Shown here: positions 11,686 through 27,864 of the stretch, one piece after another | Layout: every line of letters begins with the position of its first letter | How positions within the stretch are numbered: the stretch's first letter is position 1 | DNA from: Pyrenula massariospora | Lineage: Eukaryota > Ascomycota > Eurotiomycetes > Pyrenulales > Pyrenulaceae | DNA length: 64,000 bases | Direction of reading: 5' to 3' | Assembly: GCA_021030905.1 (NCBI GenBank) | Contig: JAGFMI010000004.1 | Span: forward strand, 2,170,001-2,234,000 | Notes under the pieces: generated by a model | The model's database searches: none | What the model saw: only the letters and a program-made list of their open reading frames with translations | Told to the model about the DNA's origin: nothing | Made by a program: the position numbers and the translations under genes

Positions 11686-14600
11686 GTACTGGCGTCAAAA
11701 CCACCTTGAAGCGCCAGGGACAGGCGACAATCAAGCGCCGGCGACCGTGGCAGTGGTGTTGAGGATCAAAACGCGATCCAAAAATGACGATCGAAGTCCG
11801 ACCTTGGGGAAAGCCCAAGGTTATCCCAAGAGGCCGACTAAGGTGAGACGGTGTAACAGATGGAGCTTGATAAAAAAGCTGACAGGTACCCAAAGCTTGG
11901 GAGAAGAGACGGTGCCAAAGGCGCCTAGTCAGCTTTAGTCTCAGGGAATGCCTTGCAGGCGCGGCGTAGTGTACAAGTATCAGGAGGAGTTGGGGCTGCG
12001 GACAGGAATGCGAGCAACGTGCGGCCTGGTATAGCGACCGGGTTTCTATTGCGTTTGTGCGTTGCCCAAGATAGTAGAGCGGACGCAGTCGAGCTGGCAG
12101 ACTACTGGGCCCTAAAAATTTAGAGCGAAGGGAAACCAGTGCGAGTCTAGTAGAGTGTGTCTTGGGACTTGAGGGGGCGATTTAAAGAGCGCCGAGCGGA
12201 ACCTTTAGCAGCGGGTCTATGGCTCCACAGCTCCCTATTCAATGATCCCTGATGGCAGTAGCCACCCTAGGCAGATAAGGTTTGACCTGCTTTTGGGAAA
12301 GGTCGAAGACGTATGCTTTAATTGCTTGTGATCTCCGGTCTGGCGAGAGGAAATTCAGGAGTCTTCGAGACGGAAGACCGACTCCTGATGCGTTATGCGA
12401 TAATCTTATTTTGTTCTTTTGTCTCTGTTTCTTCGCTTGTGGGCAGTGGCACCGAAGGTGGAGGTCCTGGCTAATGTTGCACCCAACGAGGTCCTGGCCC
12501 CCTCCTGGTCGCCCCTCAGACGAAGAAAGAGGCGAAGACCGGGGGTCACCACCGGCGCAAAGACCAAAATCGAGGCTAGTTTCGATGACGGATAGATTAC
12601 GGCAATTGGAGTCGTCGTCGCCTTCACAGGCAATATTTGTTCACCAACCGTCCGTTTTGGCAGGCGGCGGGCAGGCTCGTGCAAGTTGACCCCGATAGCC
12701 GGGGATGGCACGCTGGGGCAAGGGACAGGGAGCGAGCGAGACCCGGAAGTGGATTCCTTGGACTGAGGAGAAATGAAGAGGGGGGCCGAATCAAAGGGAG
12801 GGTGAGTCGCAATTTTCGGAGTCGCTGGATCGTAGAGAGGCAGCAGCCGCGAGCAGAGGTTAGTGGTGGAAAGGCTCGGCTGGGGCGGGCTGTAGATCCT
12901 GGCGCGTTACAAAGCTAGGAGGCAAAAGGAGGCTGACGGTGCACCTCAGTGGCTGGACTGTCGAGCTCTTCTGTTTCTTTTTTACGCTGACTCTCCGCCA
13001 GGTCGCTTTCGCAGGAGGGTGGTTGGGCGAGTGTCAATTCAAAAAAGTGGAGATCTTGCTCGGATGGAATCCCTAAGAACGCGGTGTTGACAAAGATCTA
13101 CAGGCGCACTGACTTGACAGCGGGTCTGGAGAGTCAAGGTCGCCAACGTGCTGCGATCCGGGAGTTGCCAGCAGGATGACGGTGATGCTGGATTATTGGG
13201 CGGACCGCGATGAGGATGGCGCGATCTGACGAGGAGGAATCAGGTTGCGGATGATTGTGGGAACGAATTTTTTGTCGGAGGAAGAGGAGGAGGCTGATGA
13301 GCCTTTTTTTTCGCTACGGGCGGCCAGAGGCGACACTCGAGTTGGAGCGGCCGTCCGTGTGTCTGTGTCGCCGGGCGGGAAAAGCTTTCTTCCTGCCACC
13401 CCCTGGCCCCCCCGGGCAGACGGGGGAGTCCTCACTGTAGGGTACGGAAATAATTCAAGACACCACCAACCAGTTCACCATATATTGTCACCATTTCACC
13501 GCCGACGACGATGCACTTGATCTCATTTTTCCGTAGTCGCCCGCGACCACATAACGCGTGAAAGCTTCACGGGCAAGGCTAGTGCCGGTCTACGAAAGTA
13601 TCATCTTCCCAGGCAGGCATGTACGTTAAACATGCACACGGCTGAGCGCTACATGGAAGACTCCGCTCGAGCTGCAGGCCCGCCCTCATCGATCTCTGGT
13701 GGGCAAGCCATCTGATACTCTCGTCCAGTGCCACAGCCTTGTCGGAGTGCGTCAGCCGTGTATCCGCTGCCCAGACAGGAGTGTTGACGGTGTGGGCAAG
13801 ACGGCTATTTGATACTGGATTCTGGTGTCATTGCTCACCCAGTGCTCCAATGAGGAGGATGCTCGACGACAGCATCTAGCCGGGACTCGGCCACCCTCGG
13901 CCTAGAGTGGCATTTATGGAGCCATGATACCTTCTTCTTTCATGTCTTGGGCGCTATTCCGTGGATATAATTTGTGAACACGAGCAAATCAAGTGTCAGG
14001 GGCGCTACATCACTGCATTTGTCTTGCAAATTCTTATTGTCTTATCGTAACCCTCTTTCTCTCACCGCAAGATGTTCCCTCAGTCGTTCCCGCCATCCAG
14101 CTTCCCTGTCTTATTCTTGGGAGAACGTCGGGGCAAAGCTGCGTGGAAGGGGCAAGATCTGACCCCTGCCTGCGAGCGATGGGCCTAAAGGAAATCAAGC
14201 TTTGTGATGGTTGCCGGGCCTTAGTTGTTCTAGCCGGCCTGCCAAAAATGCAGCAGCTGTATACCAGACTTACATAGCATACGTTTTTTGCCAATCGTAC
14301 GATCCCGAGAAATGGCGAGCTGTTTCCGTGTTCTCCCTTTCTGCCGGTCCGCTCGAGCCTCCTCTCGAAGCGCCAGATCCCCATTTTTCCTTGGGAGCGT
14401 CTCACCCCGTCAATGTGCATCACGATACATCCCACCGCAAGTAATCACCTGTCGCTCGGGTCTTGATCCCCCATCGATAGGCGCCATCACCAAGGATGTG
14501 GATGGGCGACTTCACCAAAAGAAGGCCAACGCATGCCAAGCTCCGTTGGCTCCAGCCACGTCGACGCTCCACTGGAATGGCACATGTTGGAAGCGGGCGT

Positions 14601-17600
14601 ACGTGTGCAGATCGGGAAACAAGGTCAGGTTGGCGAGGGAGACCCCGGGACTCCTGATTATCATGGCATTGTTCATGACAATAAGAATCGTGTGTCTCGG
14701 GCAAGGCCGACATTGACAGACCCTGGGTGGTAACGTGAACCCCTCACCGCCAGCCATGCCCGCGGCAGGCCATGTATACGGTACTTGCATGTGAAGCAGA
14801 GAGACATCATGCAAGGCTCTTGGCCCCAAACGTATTCTGTAGATCTCTGATATTTCGATGAATATGGAGCGTTGGGTTGTGTACGGGAGGGCGCATCGCA
14901 GCCATCAATCACTGGGGATCCCAAAACGCCCCCTGGTGGAGCACGGCCGACGGGATGGACGCAAATTGGAATTTTCTTGGGATGTAACTGATGATCAACG
15001 GGTTTTCCCTCTGGATGTCATGCCAACTACTCGAGCTGTCTGCCGCCCCCCTTCCATCGACTCGACTCCTGCCCCACGCGTCGATCACGAGGCTTGGGCA
15101 CTCGGAGAAGGCGGGCTGCAGCCTGCACGCGAGATTATTCAGATGAACCGCCGTCCTTCTGATTTGCACAATCGTTCATGCTCGTCGCCGCCTCCGTGGA
15201 TGCGGCGATAGCGACTATTTCAATGCCTAATATATGCACGTCTCCGGCGCTGCTCACCGCTGATACTCGCATCCTCTCTTCATTTGGACATCGTACTCTG
15301 CGCATGGGAATTCGATACTCTGTCCAGCCGCGCTTAGCTAATAGCTATGCCCAATCCTTGCCTCTCTGACGCTTGCAACCTGTCCACGCGTGTGGCTGCT
15401 GGATCAGGATGTAGCTTTACAGACGGCTCCTTGGGCTTCCTTCGAGGAACAGACGACCGCATACTTGCTGCACGATAACATCACCAATTCCCAATATATT
15501 TAGAGGGGCAACAAAGCTTCGATCTCGCGACCAAGTCTCATGTCTTATCGATGCCTCGCACCCAATTTACCCGACCTTTAATCTCTCGACAGAGGCCCTG
15601 GTCTAGATCCCCCATGCACGAGCCCCACCATTCCGTTTCCTGTCAGAAGAAAGCAAGGACCACTGCTGCATGAGAAAACCTGGAATTGCACATGCGTTTG
15701 AATCACTTCAACCACCTTTCGAGGCCTCTCCAAAAAATGAACAACTGTCTGAGGCCCCTGTCATCGACCGGCTTCTCCACAGTCATCTCGTTTAAAGCGC
15801 TCCTACACCGTATTTTGACCCCTGGACGCAATTATCGATAACACGCGCTATTAAGCCACACACGCTTGAGAACGCTACCGTCCTCCCGCCCCCCGTGGGA
15901 TGATCATGACTGTTGGCATTATGCTTTCTGGCAAGGTGGTGGCACACTCTTGGGCATGGTGAGCATCCAGCCGAGTCCCGCACCAATTGGCTGGCATTTG
16001 TCAGGTGACTCCATGTGCAATGCGGTTTGACTTCATTGCCGCCGGCGCTGGCACACGGTCTTGTTTGAGAGTTGGCTTTTCGAGTCGTACCCGCATGCAT
16101 AGTTCAATATTGACCTCCCGGGAGTTTGCTCGCCAGCATCACTTGCTCGTCTATCTAGAAAGACTGACTCGAGGCGACATGCTATCACATCTGCATACAT
16201 GCAAAGCTTGCGACGTCGGCAAAACAAGTCGCCCTCTACTTACCTTGCAACACAATCGTCAAGACTCGCGGTCTGCATCCTGTCGTGTCTACATTGCCTA
16301 GATCTTTATTTTTCAACATGGTTCTCAATCGGTCTATTCTTCGGGAGGCAAAGCATGCAGAAGCAGCCGCCTCGACTTTTACGACCTTCACTTTCATCTG
16401 TGATTTGACGCGACATTGCATCCCCATCGGGCATCAACCAGCAGCAACTAATGTCTGATTCAGATTTGCGTCCTTGAAGGGGTCAGGCGGACATCGTCGG
16501 ATCGAGAATCAATCTCTCCAAGAGGTGACTCTGCAATCCTCTATTGTGGCGGTGTACATCAAGACAGCGATGAACACAGCTTGGCAAGAGAAGAAAAACA
16601 TGGTTGAGAAGTCCATCCCCAAACTTTGGCCCACGACATTGGCACATACCCACAGGTCCACCGATTGTTCTTGCCTCAATCGCAAAGCAGGCCCCGTCGA
16701 TCAAGTTCCACCTGTTGAAACTCCTTGATCCGATGAGAAAATCTCCATGTCAAGCTGACCCATGAGATTTCCCTATTCGCGGCATTGTCTAACAACAAAC
16801 ACACCTTGCATACCCTTCTACCCTCTTCATTTGTCTTTCCTACCCTTCTTTCATTACGACCTCTTAACCAGAAACAACCACCCGGATTGCTTGATATCTT
16901 CTCTACACTGCCCCTGTTCCGGGGTCCTGCTCTTTTTTCATTTGTCCCTTGCCAATTTTCAAATTGGCAAATGATTTTGCAACCTAGAAGCAAGGTCTAA
17001 TACCTAACGCTGCACATAGAAGACTTTTCACCTGTTAATAGCAATATCATGAGAAAGATTAGATCAGATCGAAGCATCGCACTCTATACAGAATAAAAAA
17101 TACATCATCCAAGCTTATGTCGATCGAATTTCTCAAAACTGCATCTACGTCTTCGTTCGCCGTCTCAGGATCTCGTAAAACGATACACTTTGGCCCAACC
17201 CAACTTCTATACTCTAAATGCGCTTCGCAATAATGAGATGATCCGGACCAAGCCCTTAACCGACAAACACCTCGCAAAGCAGAATAGAATACGTAGCGCT
17301 AACGCTTAAAATCATACCTGTGAATGATACTCGCATGCCATCCGTGCTCGTAGTCCAACAACCCATTAACCCGTTCCGTCCGGCCCTTCGCACCGCCTGG
17401 CCTGTCGCCTGGATCCTTGGCCATCTTCCGATCTAGACCTCTCACTTGAACATCGTACATACAAACACCTCCCCCTAAGTAAATCGCGAATAATGAGCGA
17501 TACCTTCCCATTACAACCACCTACCCATCCATTCACGCCTATCATGCGTACCAACACCCTCCTCCCTCCCTAGGTACAACTCCCTAGATACCGCTCCGCC

Positions 17601-18641
17601 TTGATCCCCAACTCAGCATGTATGTACAGCACAGTCCAAGACCGACACTGGCCCCAAACCTTCTATACAGACACCCCGAGCATCAATTGCCTTCTCACGT
17701 ACATACCTATACAGTTTCCATTCCCGACTCGACCATCCCAACCTAGGTAGGTAAGGTATCTCCGGACGGACACCTTCCACCGACCAGTCCATACCTCACC
17801 TACCAAACACTAGCCACCCAGCACGGTAGAGACAAATCTCAGATATGCATGTATTTCCTTCCGTCCCTCAAGCACAGTCTCTCCAGCGCTGGAACTAGAA
17901 CCAGCATATCCCATCCATCGATACCCCATCGGGACCCCCACGAGTGAGTGAGTGAGCGAGCGAGCGCTCATCCACTCCCTCCCTCTCTCTGTCCATCAAA
18001 AATAAACAAGGCAGGGCAAAATGCACATACCTACAAACATACCTCCTCACCCCAAACCCCGTTCTTACCAAGAACACAAGAGGACATCAAGAAACAAGCA
18101 CGCATGCAGCACACTTAAACCATCGACCTCACTACGTAGAACCAAAGCAACTCACCAAGCATCTTTTTAAAAAAAACTTTTCAATTCTCCCCCAGCAAGC
18201 CCTTTCTCTTTCTATACTAAGCGCGCAAGCTAAGAAACACCCGATAGAACAATCTCGAGAGTGCAATTTAGTCTGTAAGAGAAGAAAGAATAAAACACAA
18301 CCTCCACCACTTTCGAAGGTCTCGACCTCTTTGCCCATGCCAGCCACCCATCCCCATCTACCGTATCCGCATAGAAACGTCGAAAAGCTATACGCAGCCC
18401 TTGCCGTCTTTCACTGAAGTTTCTTTCCCGCTCTCCCTATGTATCTCTATAACAATATCCTCCTCTCCAACACAAAAAATGCAAATCAACAAATCCTGCA
18501 CTCTATAATAGAAAAACACCGTTGATCATGCTGTAGAAAGAAAGAAAAGCCCGTCTACCTGATACCAAGCACGATTAGTTGTTGCAGCGAAAGAGAGAAC
18601 CCAGATTCCACATCTATGCCGTGGAGAACCCAAGTCCCCAT
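11686..18641. other. Seven-kilobase gene-free region upstream of con7
   Basis: No coding gene was recognised on either strand; all open frames are short and without family resemblance. Read on the minus strand, about 13200-13290 is CT-rich, as expected of a fungal promoter or leader, and could belong to con7. A second CT-rich tract on the plus strand lies at 16790-16960. The part near 18100-18640 probably holds the dbp2 3' UTR. Transcripts without long open frames may be present but cannot be called from sequence. Confidence 0.55.
17942..17967. repeat. GAGT/GAGC microsatellite
   Basis: Four GAGT units run into GAGC units. It lies within the gene-free stretch and resembles the tract at 9371-9387. 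Confidence 0.7.
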
Positions 18642-21119
<2,478 letters not shown>

Positions 21120-21553
21120 GGTGAGCAGGATGTCACGAAAGCCACTGCGAGGCGAGGCTGATTACGTTTGGGCGCAGAGAAAAACTGCCTGGAGATCGAA
21201 GCAAGGTGCTTGTGATGAGCTTACAAAGTGGAGAGAATGGGTAAATGAGAAAAGGTGATGGGAAGAGATGAAGATTTGGAAGTCAAGGGCGGTGAATGAA
21301 AATTTCTGAAATGAAGGCGCGACCGAAGGGAATTTGGAAAATCGCCGCAGCCGCAACTAGCGCCGCTTGGCATCCGCTCTTCCAAGGCAGCCTTTCAGCC
21401 TTGCAGCTCATCGCAGTTTACTTTCAAGCATACAAAGAGATCCATCCCAAGCCATGCATGTATCCGATATTAATTTCAAACCCAACCGATAGCTATGCAT
21501 GTTGATGATCCCTTGCTGCAGACCCAGAAGAACGCCGTAGTCTTTGAAGCCTC
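21120..21553. other. Intergenic region
   Basis: This is 434 bp between the dbp2 start and the thi20 stop. It should hold the dbp2 promoter and the thi20 3' UTR. Nothing else was recognised. Confidence 0.6.
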
Positions 21554-23582
21554 CTATCCTGTCCCCGAATGAGCGCCGAACTTCCAGAAATTGACCTCCA
21601 TCTCGGTCGAGCGAATAAATATCGCTACCAGTTCTTCAATTCGTGACGGGGATTGTTGCTGAGCGTATTCCTCTATTAGCGCTAAGAGAACTCTTAGTGC
21701 ATGCATGTGACTTCTTAACCTAGCACAAGGTGCCTACCTGATCCCTTTTTCACTGCCTCCACGTAATCATCTGCAACGTAGTTTTCCACCCATTTCCAAT
21801 ATGGATTGCCTTTGCGAAGGCTTGACTCTGCGGCATACAATCGCTTTGCGATGGCTCCATATCCAATCAGACACGGTGCCAGAGCTATCTGCAGGGCGAG
21901 CCAGTCCTCTGACTGGCCCACATCTAGAATGTACCGGCTGTATGCTGTACCGGCTGTCCATGTATTTAGCGGCAACTCTATCTGATATCCGAGACATAAC
22001 TCTTACCCTGGCTTTCCTTATGTCTCTCCATGTCGTTCTTAGAGATACCGAAATTTCGGCAAAATTCGAGGTGTAACGACATCTCCCTTTCAATATGCAA
22101 TACTATCCCTGCTGACTGTTCCATTCAGTGCGCCGCAAACCCATGGCGATCGCGCTTGAAGAACTCACTTTTGAAATGGCGTCGATTGATTTGCTCTTGT
22201 ACGCAGCCAGCGCGTTGCTGCGTGCGAATTGAACCTTTTAGTGCCAGATTAGAATCACGGTCTATCTCGACGGGAAAATACTTACCAGGTAAAGATAATC
22301 TTGGATCAGATAGTCCTGAAAGGCCCGTTGGTCCAGCGTTCCGTCCGCAAGTCTCTCCGCAAACTCATGATGCATGTATTCATTCCAGATCTCGGCAACG
22401 TCAGAGCGCTGAAGGAGATATTCGATGAATCGACCTCTGTCAATCGTCAGTTCGAGACGTCGCACCGTCAGATATATATTGAGACCAACCGTGCAAATGG
22501 CAAAACTTGCAGCGAATGGAAATGATTGATGGGCCCGTTTCCCTTCCCAAGGTCCTGACTCATCCGAATCCCAGCCTCGACGTAACGACACGCATTCCTT
22601 ACCGCTTGCTTCGACGTCTTTCCCAAGGAAAAGTTCGCAGCAATGGCCGAGGCGAGCGAGCAGCCTGTTCCATGTGTATTCTTTGATAGCGAGTATGGTG
22701 TTTCGATAACGGTGAACTCGTTGCCATCAAAGAGAACATCTATAACAACCGACATCCGGTCGCCTTTTCGATAGTTCTCGCCAAGTGGGACGTGCCCTCC
22801 TTTCAGAAGAACTTCCGAAGGTCCTAGCCCATGCACGGCCTTTGCTAAGGCTTTGAAGTCCTCCAGAGACTGCACTTCTGGAACATCTCGGCCAGCGTCC
22901 CGCAATAGCAGCTGTGCCTCTGGCACATTAGGGGTGAGGAGCGTGGTTAGGGAAAGGAGCTTTTCTTGCAGATTGCGCACAGCTTCAGAGGGTAGTAATT
23001 GCGCACCAGAGGTTGCGACCATAACCTTCGTCATATTTGAGACTTATGATAGACAAGGAAGGACGATTGCAAAGATCGCTTACCGGGTCTAAAACAACCT
23101 GAGATACTTTGTGTTCTGATAATGTAGATGCAACTACATCAACCGTGTCTGCTGAAGCCAGCATTCCTACCACCAATATTAGCACCGCCAATCATCACAA
23201 ACCTTTCAAGGACAGAGGGGCTGAAGTGTGGCCCTACCTACCAATCTTGACTACATCTCCTCCGACATCACCGAGAACGGCCTTGATCTGCTTCCTCACA
23301 AACGCTGGGGGAACAACATGAATGTCCTCCACGCCCAACGTATTCTGCGCGGTTAGAGCCGTGGTTGCGGTTGTAGCGTAGACGCCGTGAACCGCGAGAA
23401 CCTTTTGGTCGGCTTCGATGCCGCTGGGACATGGTCAGTGTAATCAAAATTGAGAATCTTAATCACTACAATGTACAAGGGTTTGTAGAGGACAGGGAGC
23501 AAGGAAAAGGGGTCTGTAAGGAGACCTACGCTCCGCCTGAGGAGTCTGAGCCGGCTATCACGAGGACACGGGGATATGACAT
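21554..23582 (-). CDS. thi20: Thiamine biosynthesis bifunctional HMP/HMP-P kinase-TenA protein
   Basis: This THI20-type fusion phosphorylates hydroxymethylpyrimidine and its monophosphate (ThiD-like N-terminal half, residues 1 to about 285). It also carries a TenA/thiaminase II-type C-terminal half. Nine exons are 23582-23530, 23423-23242, 23166-23084, 23025-22490, 22436-22286, 22234-22169, 22115-22007, 21953-21738 and 21672-21554, giving 504 residues. The kinase shows VLVIAGSDSSGGAGIEADQK and the ribokinase-fold signature NTHGTGCSLASAI. The TenA half begins at GRFIEYLLQRSDVAEIWNEY and includes FQDYLIQDYLYLVQFARSNA and DVGQSEDWLALQIALAPC. I saw no CTGAGA-type TPP riboswitch core in the 5' region or introns. 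Confidence 0.94.
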
Positions 23583-23948
23583 AGTACTTTGTTTCTCGAA
23601 ACTTGATGCGATTCGTGAAAGTGGATGTTTGGTAAGATGTCAAACCAAAGAAGAAGGGATTTGAAGTTGTACAGGCGTCTACGTCACAATCTGGCCACGT
23701 GAAAGGAGAGTTTTATGGAGGAAAGTGCTAATTTCTGTTTTGCGTAAAGCAGGTGTCACGACATTTAAGCACCATGGAGAATATGCGAGTTTCACCATTT
23801 CTCGATGTTGCTACATCGACTGGCAATGAAGCAATCGAGTTGGGATGAAGACCAGGCAAAGGCCGTTCTTCGCGTTTATCTGGATACTAACGAGCTCCCC
23901 GACCACTTCAGACCACACCACGTCACCAGCCATACCCTCATAAAGTGC
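23583..23948. other. Intergenic region
   Basis: This is 366 bp between the thi20 start and the uS11 stop. It should hold the thi20 promoter. No other element was recognised. Confidence 0.55.
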
Positions 23949-24640
<692 letters not shown>

Positions 24641-24974
24641 TTTGGCGGGTTGAAGAGGTGGTCGTGCGTATAGAGCGAGAATTCAGTGCGCTCAGCGTTA
24701 AGAGTTGATTGTTGCGCTGAAGTCTTCGGGAGCGATCAAGGGTCTAGCCCTAATTACTATTTTGAGACAAAAGGTATGGAGCCGGCCGCAAAATCTTGGC
24801 GCGCTAGCTTCGGAGACCTTAGGTAGCTTCACTTTTCTCTGACTTCTTGTCGGTGTAGGTAAGAACTATCGTCTAGTCAAGCCTACGAGCTTTCATAGCC
24901 CGACCTTCGTTTTAAAGCAATTTACTGCGATCCGCCGCCGTTGCGGCTGTTGTGATATACGAGCTCAAGACAAC
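24641..24974. promoter_or_regulatory. Divergent promoter of uS11 and tyr1
   Basis: These 334 bp separate the two divergent start codons, so core promoters for both must lie here. The stretch 24841-24960 shows alternating C/T and GT-rich DNA. I see no motif I can assign to a named factor. Confidence 0.5.
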
Positions 24975-26749
24975 ATGGACGACTTTTCGATAGGCATAAT
25001 CGGCATGGGAGATATGGGGAGGATGTATGCTAGGCGTTTGAGCCAGGCTGGTTGGAGGTAAAGCCACCGCACATGCTCTGCCTTGACGACATTACCTCTT
25101 GTATGGAATCTTCTTGAGTTCCCCTGTTTTCCACCCTTCATGATGACTTGAGTGCATTTGGCTCGAGTATGGCTGTCCAGGTAACCTTCGTCTTTCTGAT
25201 GGAAGGGCTATGTTGGACAGCTCTCGATGATGTAAACTCCTCGCTACCTAAATTATTTCTTGTCTGAAAACTTCGCAACCAAAAATCTCGGTGTCCTTGA
25301 ACATTGTGGATGGACGGTGCATTGAAAATTGTCTTGTCTATGCTTCTCATCTGAGGTCTTCGCTCCTGACCATTTCTGCTTAGGGTGAATGCATGTGACA
25401 GGCCCGAAAAATATGGGACCTTGAAAGATGAATACTCTTCTCATGTAAGTATTACGACTCTATCTGTCATCCCCAAACTCTGACAAAGGCCTACTAGGGA
25501 AAGATTAATGTACTCCCCAATGGGCATCTTGTTTCTCGGGTGAGCGATTGGGTCATCTATAGCGTAGAAGCTGAGACGATCGACAAAGTTGTGGCCGAGT
25601 ACGGACCATGTGAGTAGCTGGTAATCTAGTCACTGTCCGTGCTGACCTTTGCTTGAATTCAGCAACTAAGGTTGGTGCTATTGTTGGCGGTCAAACGTCC
25701 TGCAAAGCTCCAGAACTAGCTGCATTTGACAAGCACTTACCGAGTGACGTTGAAATCGTATCATGTCATTCCTTACACGGTCCCAACGTAGACTCAAAAG
25801 GACAGCCTCTAGTGAGTGAACGAAAACAGCGGTCTAGAATGTTATTGCCTGCTAATCCTGGTAGGTAATTATTCAACACAGAGCGTCTCAGAAATCCGTG
25901 GACTTGGTCGAGAAAGCATTGTCTTGCTTTGGATCGACCCACGTTTACCTTACTGGCGAAATGCATGATCGCATTACGGCTGATACTCAAGCCGTGACTC
26001 ATGTAGCCTTCTTGAGCATGGGAAGCGCCTGGAGGGCCAATAATCAATTCCCCTGGGAAATCCCTCGGTATTTCGGCGGAATCGAAAATGTGAAGATCAA
26101 TATCATGCTTCGCATTTATGCGAACAAGTGGCACGTCTATGCCGGCCTTGCAATAATGAATCCATCCGCCAAGCAACAAATACGCCAGTACGCGGTATCT
26201 GTGACTGAACTATTCAAATTAATTCTTGGTGGTCATCGAACGGAATTAGAGCGTCGCGTAAAGACCGCTGGCCAAGCAGTTTTTGGTGACCCGGCCAAGC
26301 GGCAGGAGCTCTTGCTTCGAGATGATGTCCTAGATCAATTTTCGCTCTCGCAGGCGCCAAAGGAACGCCGTCCGAACAATCACCTAAGCCTTCTTGCGAT
26401 CGTTGATTGCTGGTGGAAGCTTGGTATCGTACCATATGACCACATGATCTGCTCTACTCCGTTGTTCCGCATCTGGCTCGGCGTTACTGAATACCTTTTC
26501 TGTACCGAGGATCTCCTCAATGATGCTATCAACACGGCCTTTGAGGATACCAGCCATGTCTCCGACGATCTGGAATTTACCTTTGGCGCTAGAGCCTGGT
26601 CCGACTGCGTTTCCTTTGGCGATTTCGACTCCTATCGTGATCGATTCGAGGATATCCAGAGCTATTTTGCGCCGCGCTTCCCGGAAGCTTCCCGGGTGGG
26701 TAACGAGATGATTAAGACCATTTTAGAGAAGACTCGCGATAAAGGGTAG
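24975..26749 (+). CDS. tyr1: Prephenate dehydrogenase (tyrosine biosynthesis)
   Basis: It oxidatively decarboxylates prephenate to 4-hydroxyphenylpyruvate with NADP+, the committed step to tyrosine in fungi. Five exons are 24975-25057, 25384-25444, 25498-25609, 25663-25811 and 25865-26749, giving 429 residues, typical for Tyr1. The Rossmann fold opens with SIGIIGMGDMGRMYARRL. ACDRPEKYGTLKDEYS, VGAIVGGQTSCKAPELAAF, SCHSLHGPNVDSKGQPL and DRITADTQAVTHVAFLSMG follow the fungal family closely. The first intron (25058-25383) is 326 nt, much longer than the other three (51-53 nt). I found no protein or RNA signature in it. Confidence 0.95.
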
Positions 26750-27864
26750 ATTGAGGATGTTGATCCTGCTTCAATTCATCCATTGAGATGTTCTCGGAAT
26801 GCTTCCCGCCTGCGGTAAGTATTGGGATGGACATTAGTCATTGTCAATTCCACACTCCTGCCGCGTCACCTTGTGTCGAAGGTGACGCAGGATGCCTTTT
26901 AGCCTGATGGATCTCTCCAGGGCCTGACAGGGGCAAGTAAACAACTGTTGTGCAACAAGGTGGCTTTGCGGACCATAAGAGGGCGTGAAGCATTACCGAG
27001 AAATGGTCTACGAGAATACACGATCCAATCATTCACCATAGAATGTTGGTGACTGCGACATTGATGCCATGTTCTGCACGCAGAAAAGGAAGACACCCAT
27101 CATAAGGCCTTGCAAAGCCTCCTTGATAAGATTTCACGCCCTATGCGTAGGCGGCCCAGATCTGTCAAGCTTAGAAGTGCGTCATCACGCCCCCAAGCCT
27201 CCCACCACGATCGCGGGAAACAGTCTCTCGCTGTCTAACATGGCCCTATTCTGGAAGGCCATCGCCCAGAGCCGGGGAGCTCGAAGACACGCTGGCGCGG
27301 GACGAACGCTTTCGGTAGCGGGAACAGGAGGGAGTGGCTGTCAGCCCCAAACCCCATCCAGCGTAGCCTCTGCTTCCCCTGGCCTTATTTCCCCCATCCA
27401 CTGCTATTATTTGCAATACTTGCCACTGTGATAGGCGGCCCGCCAAAGAGTTAGCTGTACCTCGCTCACCGTTGCGCAGCATCTCCATTTTACTGGGGCT
27501 AGCCAGCTTGCGCATCTCTACTACCCGACTGAGACGGGTTTGACGCTCCATTATCGACTGCTATTTTGATTCTTGTGGATAGCCTTGCTTCTGACACCCA
27601 CCTCATCGTTGCTTTTGCTCTTGCTGCTTGCGGCTGAGCAGCAGTTGCGGGGCAGTACTTGAACGCCTCGCTTTGCATTTATACAGCGCAACTTCATTTC
27701 ATGCCACTTCGTTAATTTTGCTTGGTCATTATAAATATTATGGCAGATACTACACGATAAAAAAAGATTGGCGCAGCAACCATTTAGAATATCAGTTGCC
27801 TGGATGTCGCATTGACGTGGAGTTCTCAGCTGTGAAACTTTGCGATCTATTGTCGAGTTGCGCG
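26750..27864. other. Intergenic region
   Basis: This is 1.1 kb between tyr1 and the DOMON gene, which lie in the same direction. Short open frames show no family resemblance. The last 200 bases are AT-rich and probably promoter. Confidence 0.55.

Noticed and set aside
14288-14716. Plus-strand frame of about 140 codons in the con7 upstream region
   Set aside because: No domain, no codon bias like its neighbours, and overlapping frames of similar length on the other strand. It looks like chance.
21954-22006. A 29-nt intron in thi20 (22006-21978)
   Set aside because: A TAG acceptor at 21978 keeps the frame but gives an implausibly short intron and a poorer protein. The acceptor at 21954 gives a normal 53-nt intron and SQAGTAYSRYILDVG.
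23424-23582. TPP riboswitch in the thiamine gene thi20
   Set aside because: I looked for the CTGAGA core in the first introns and leader and did not find it.
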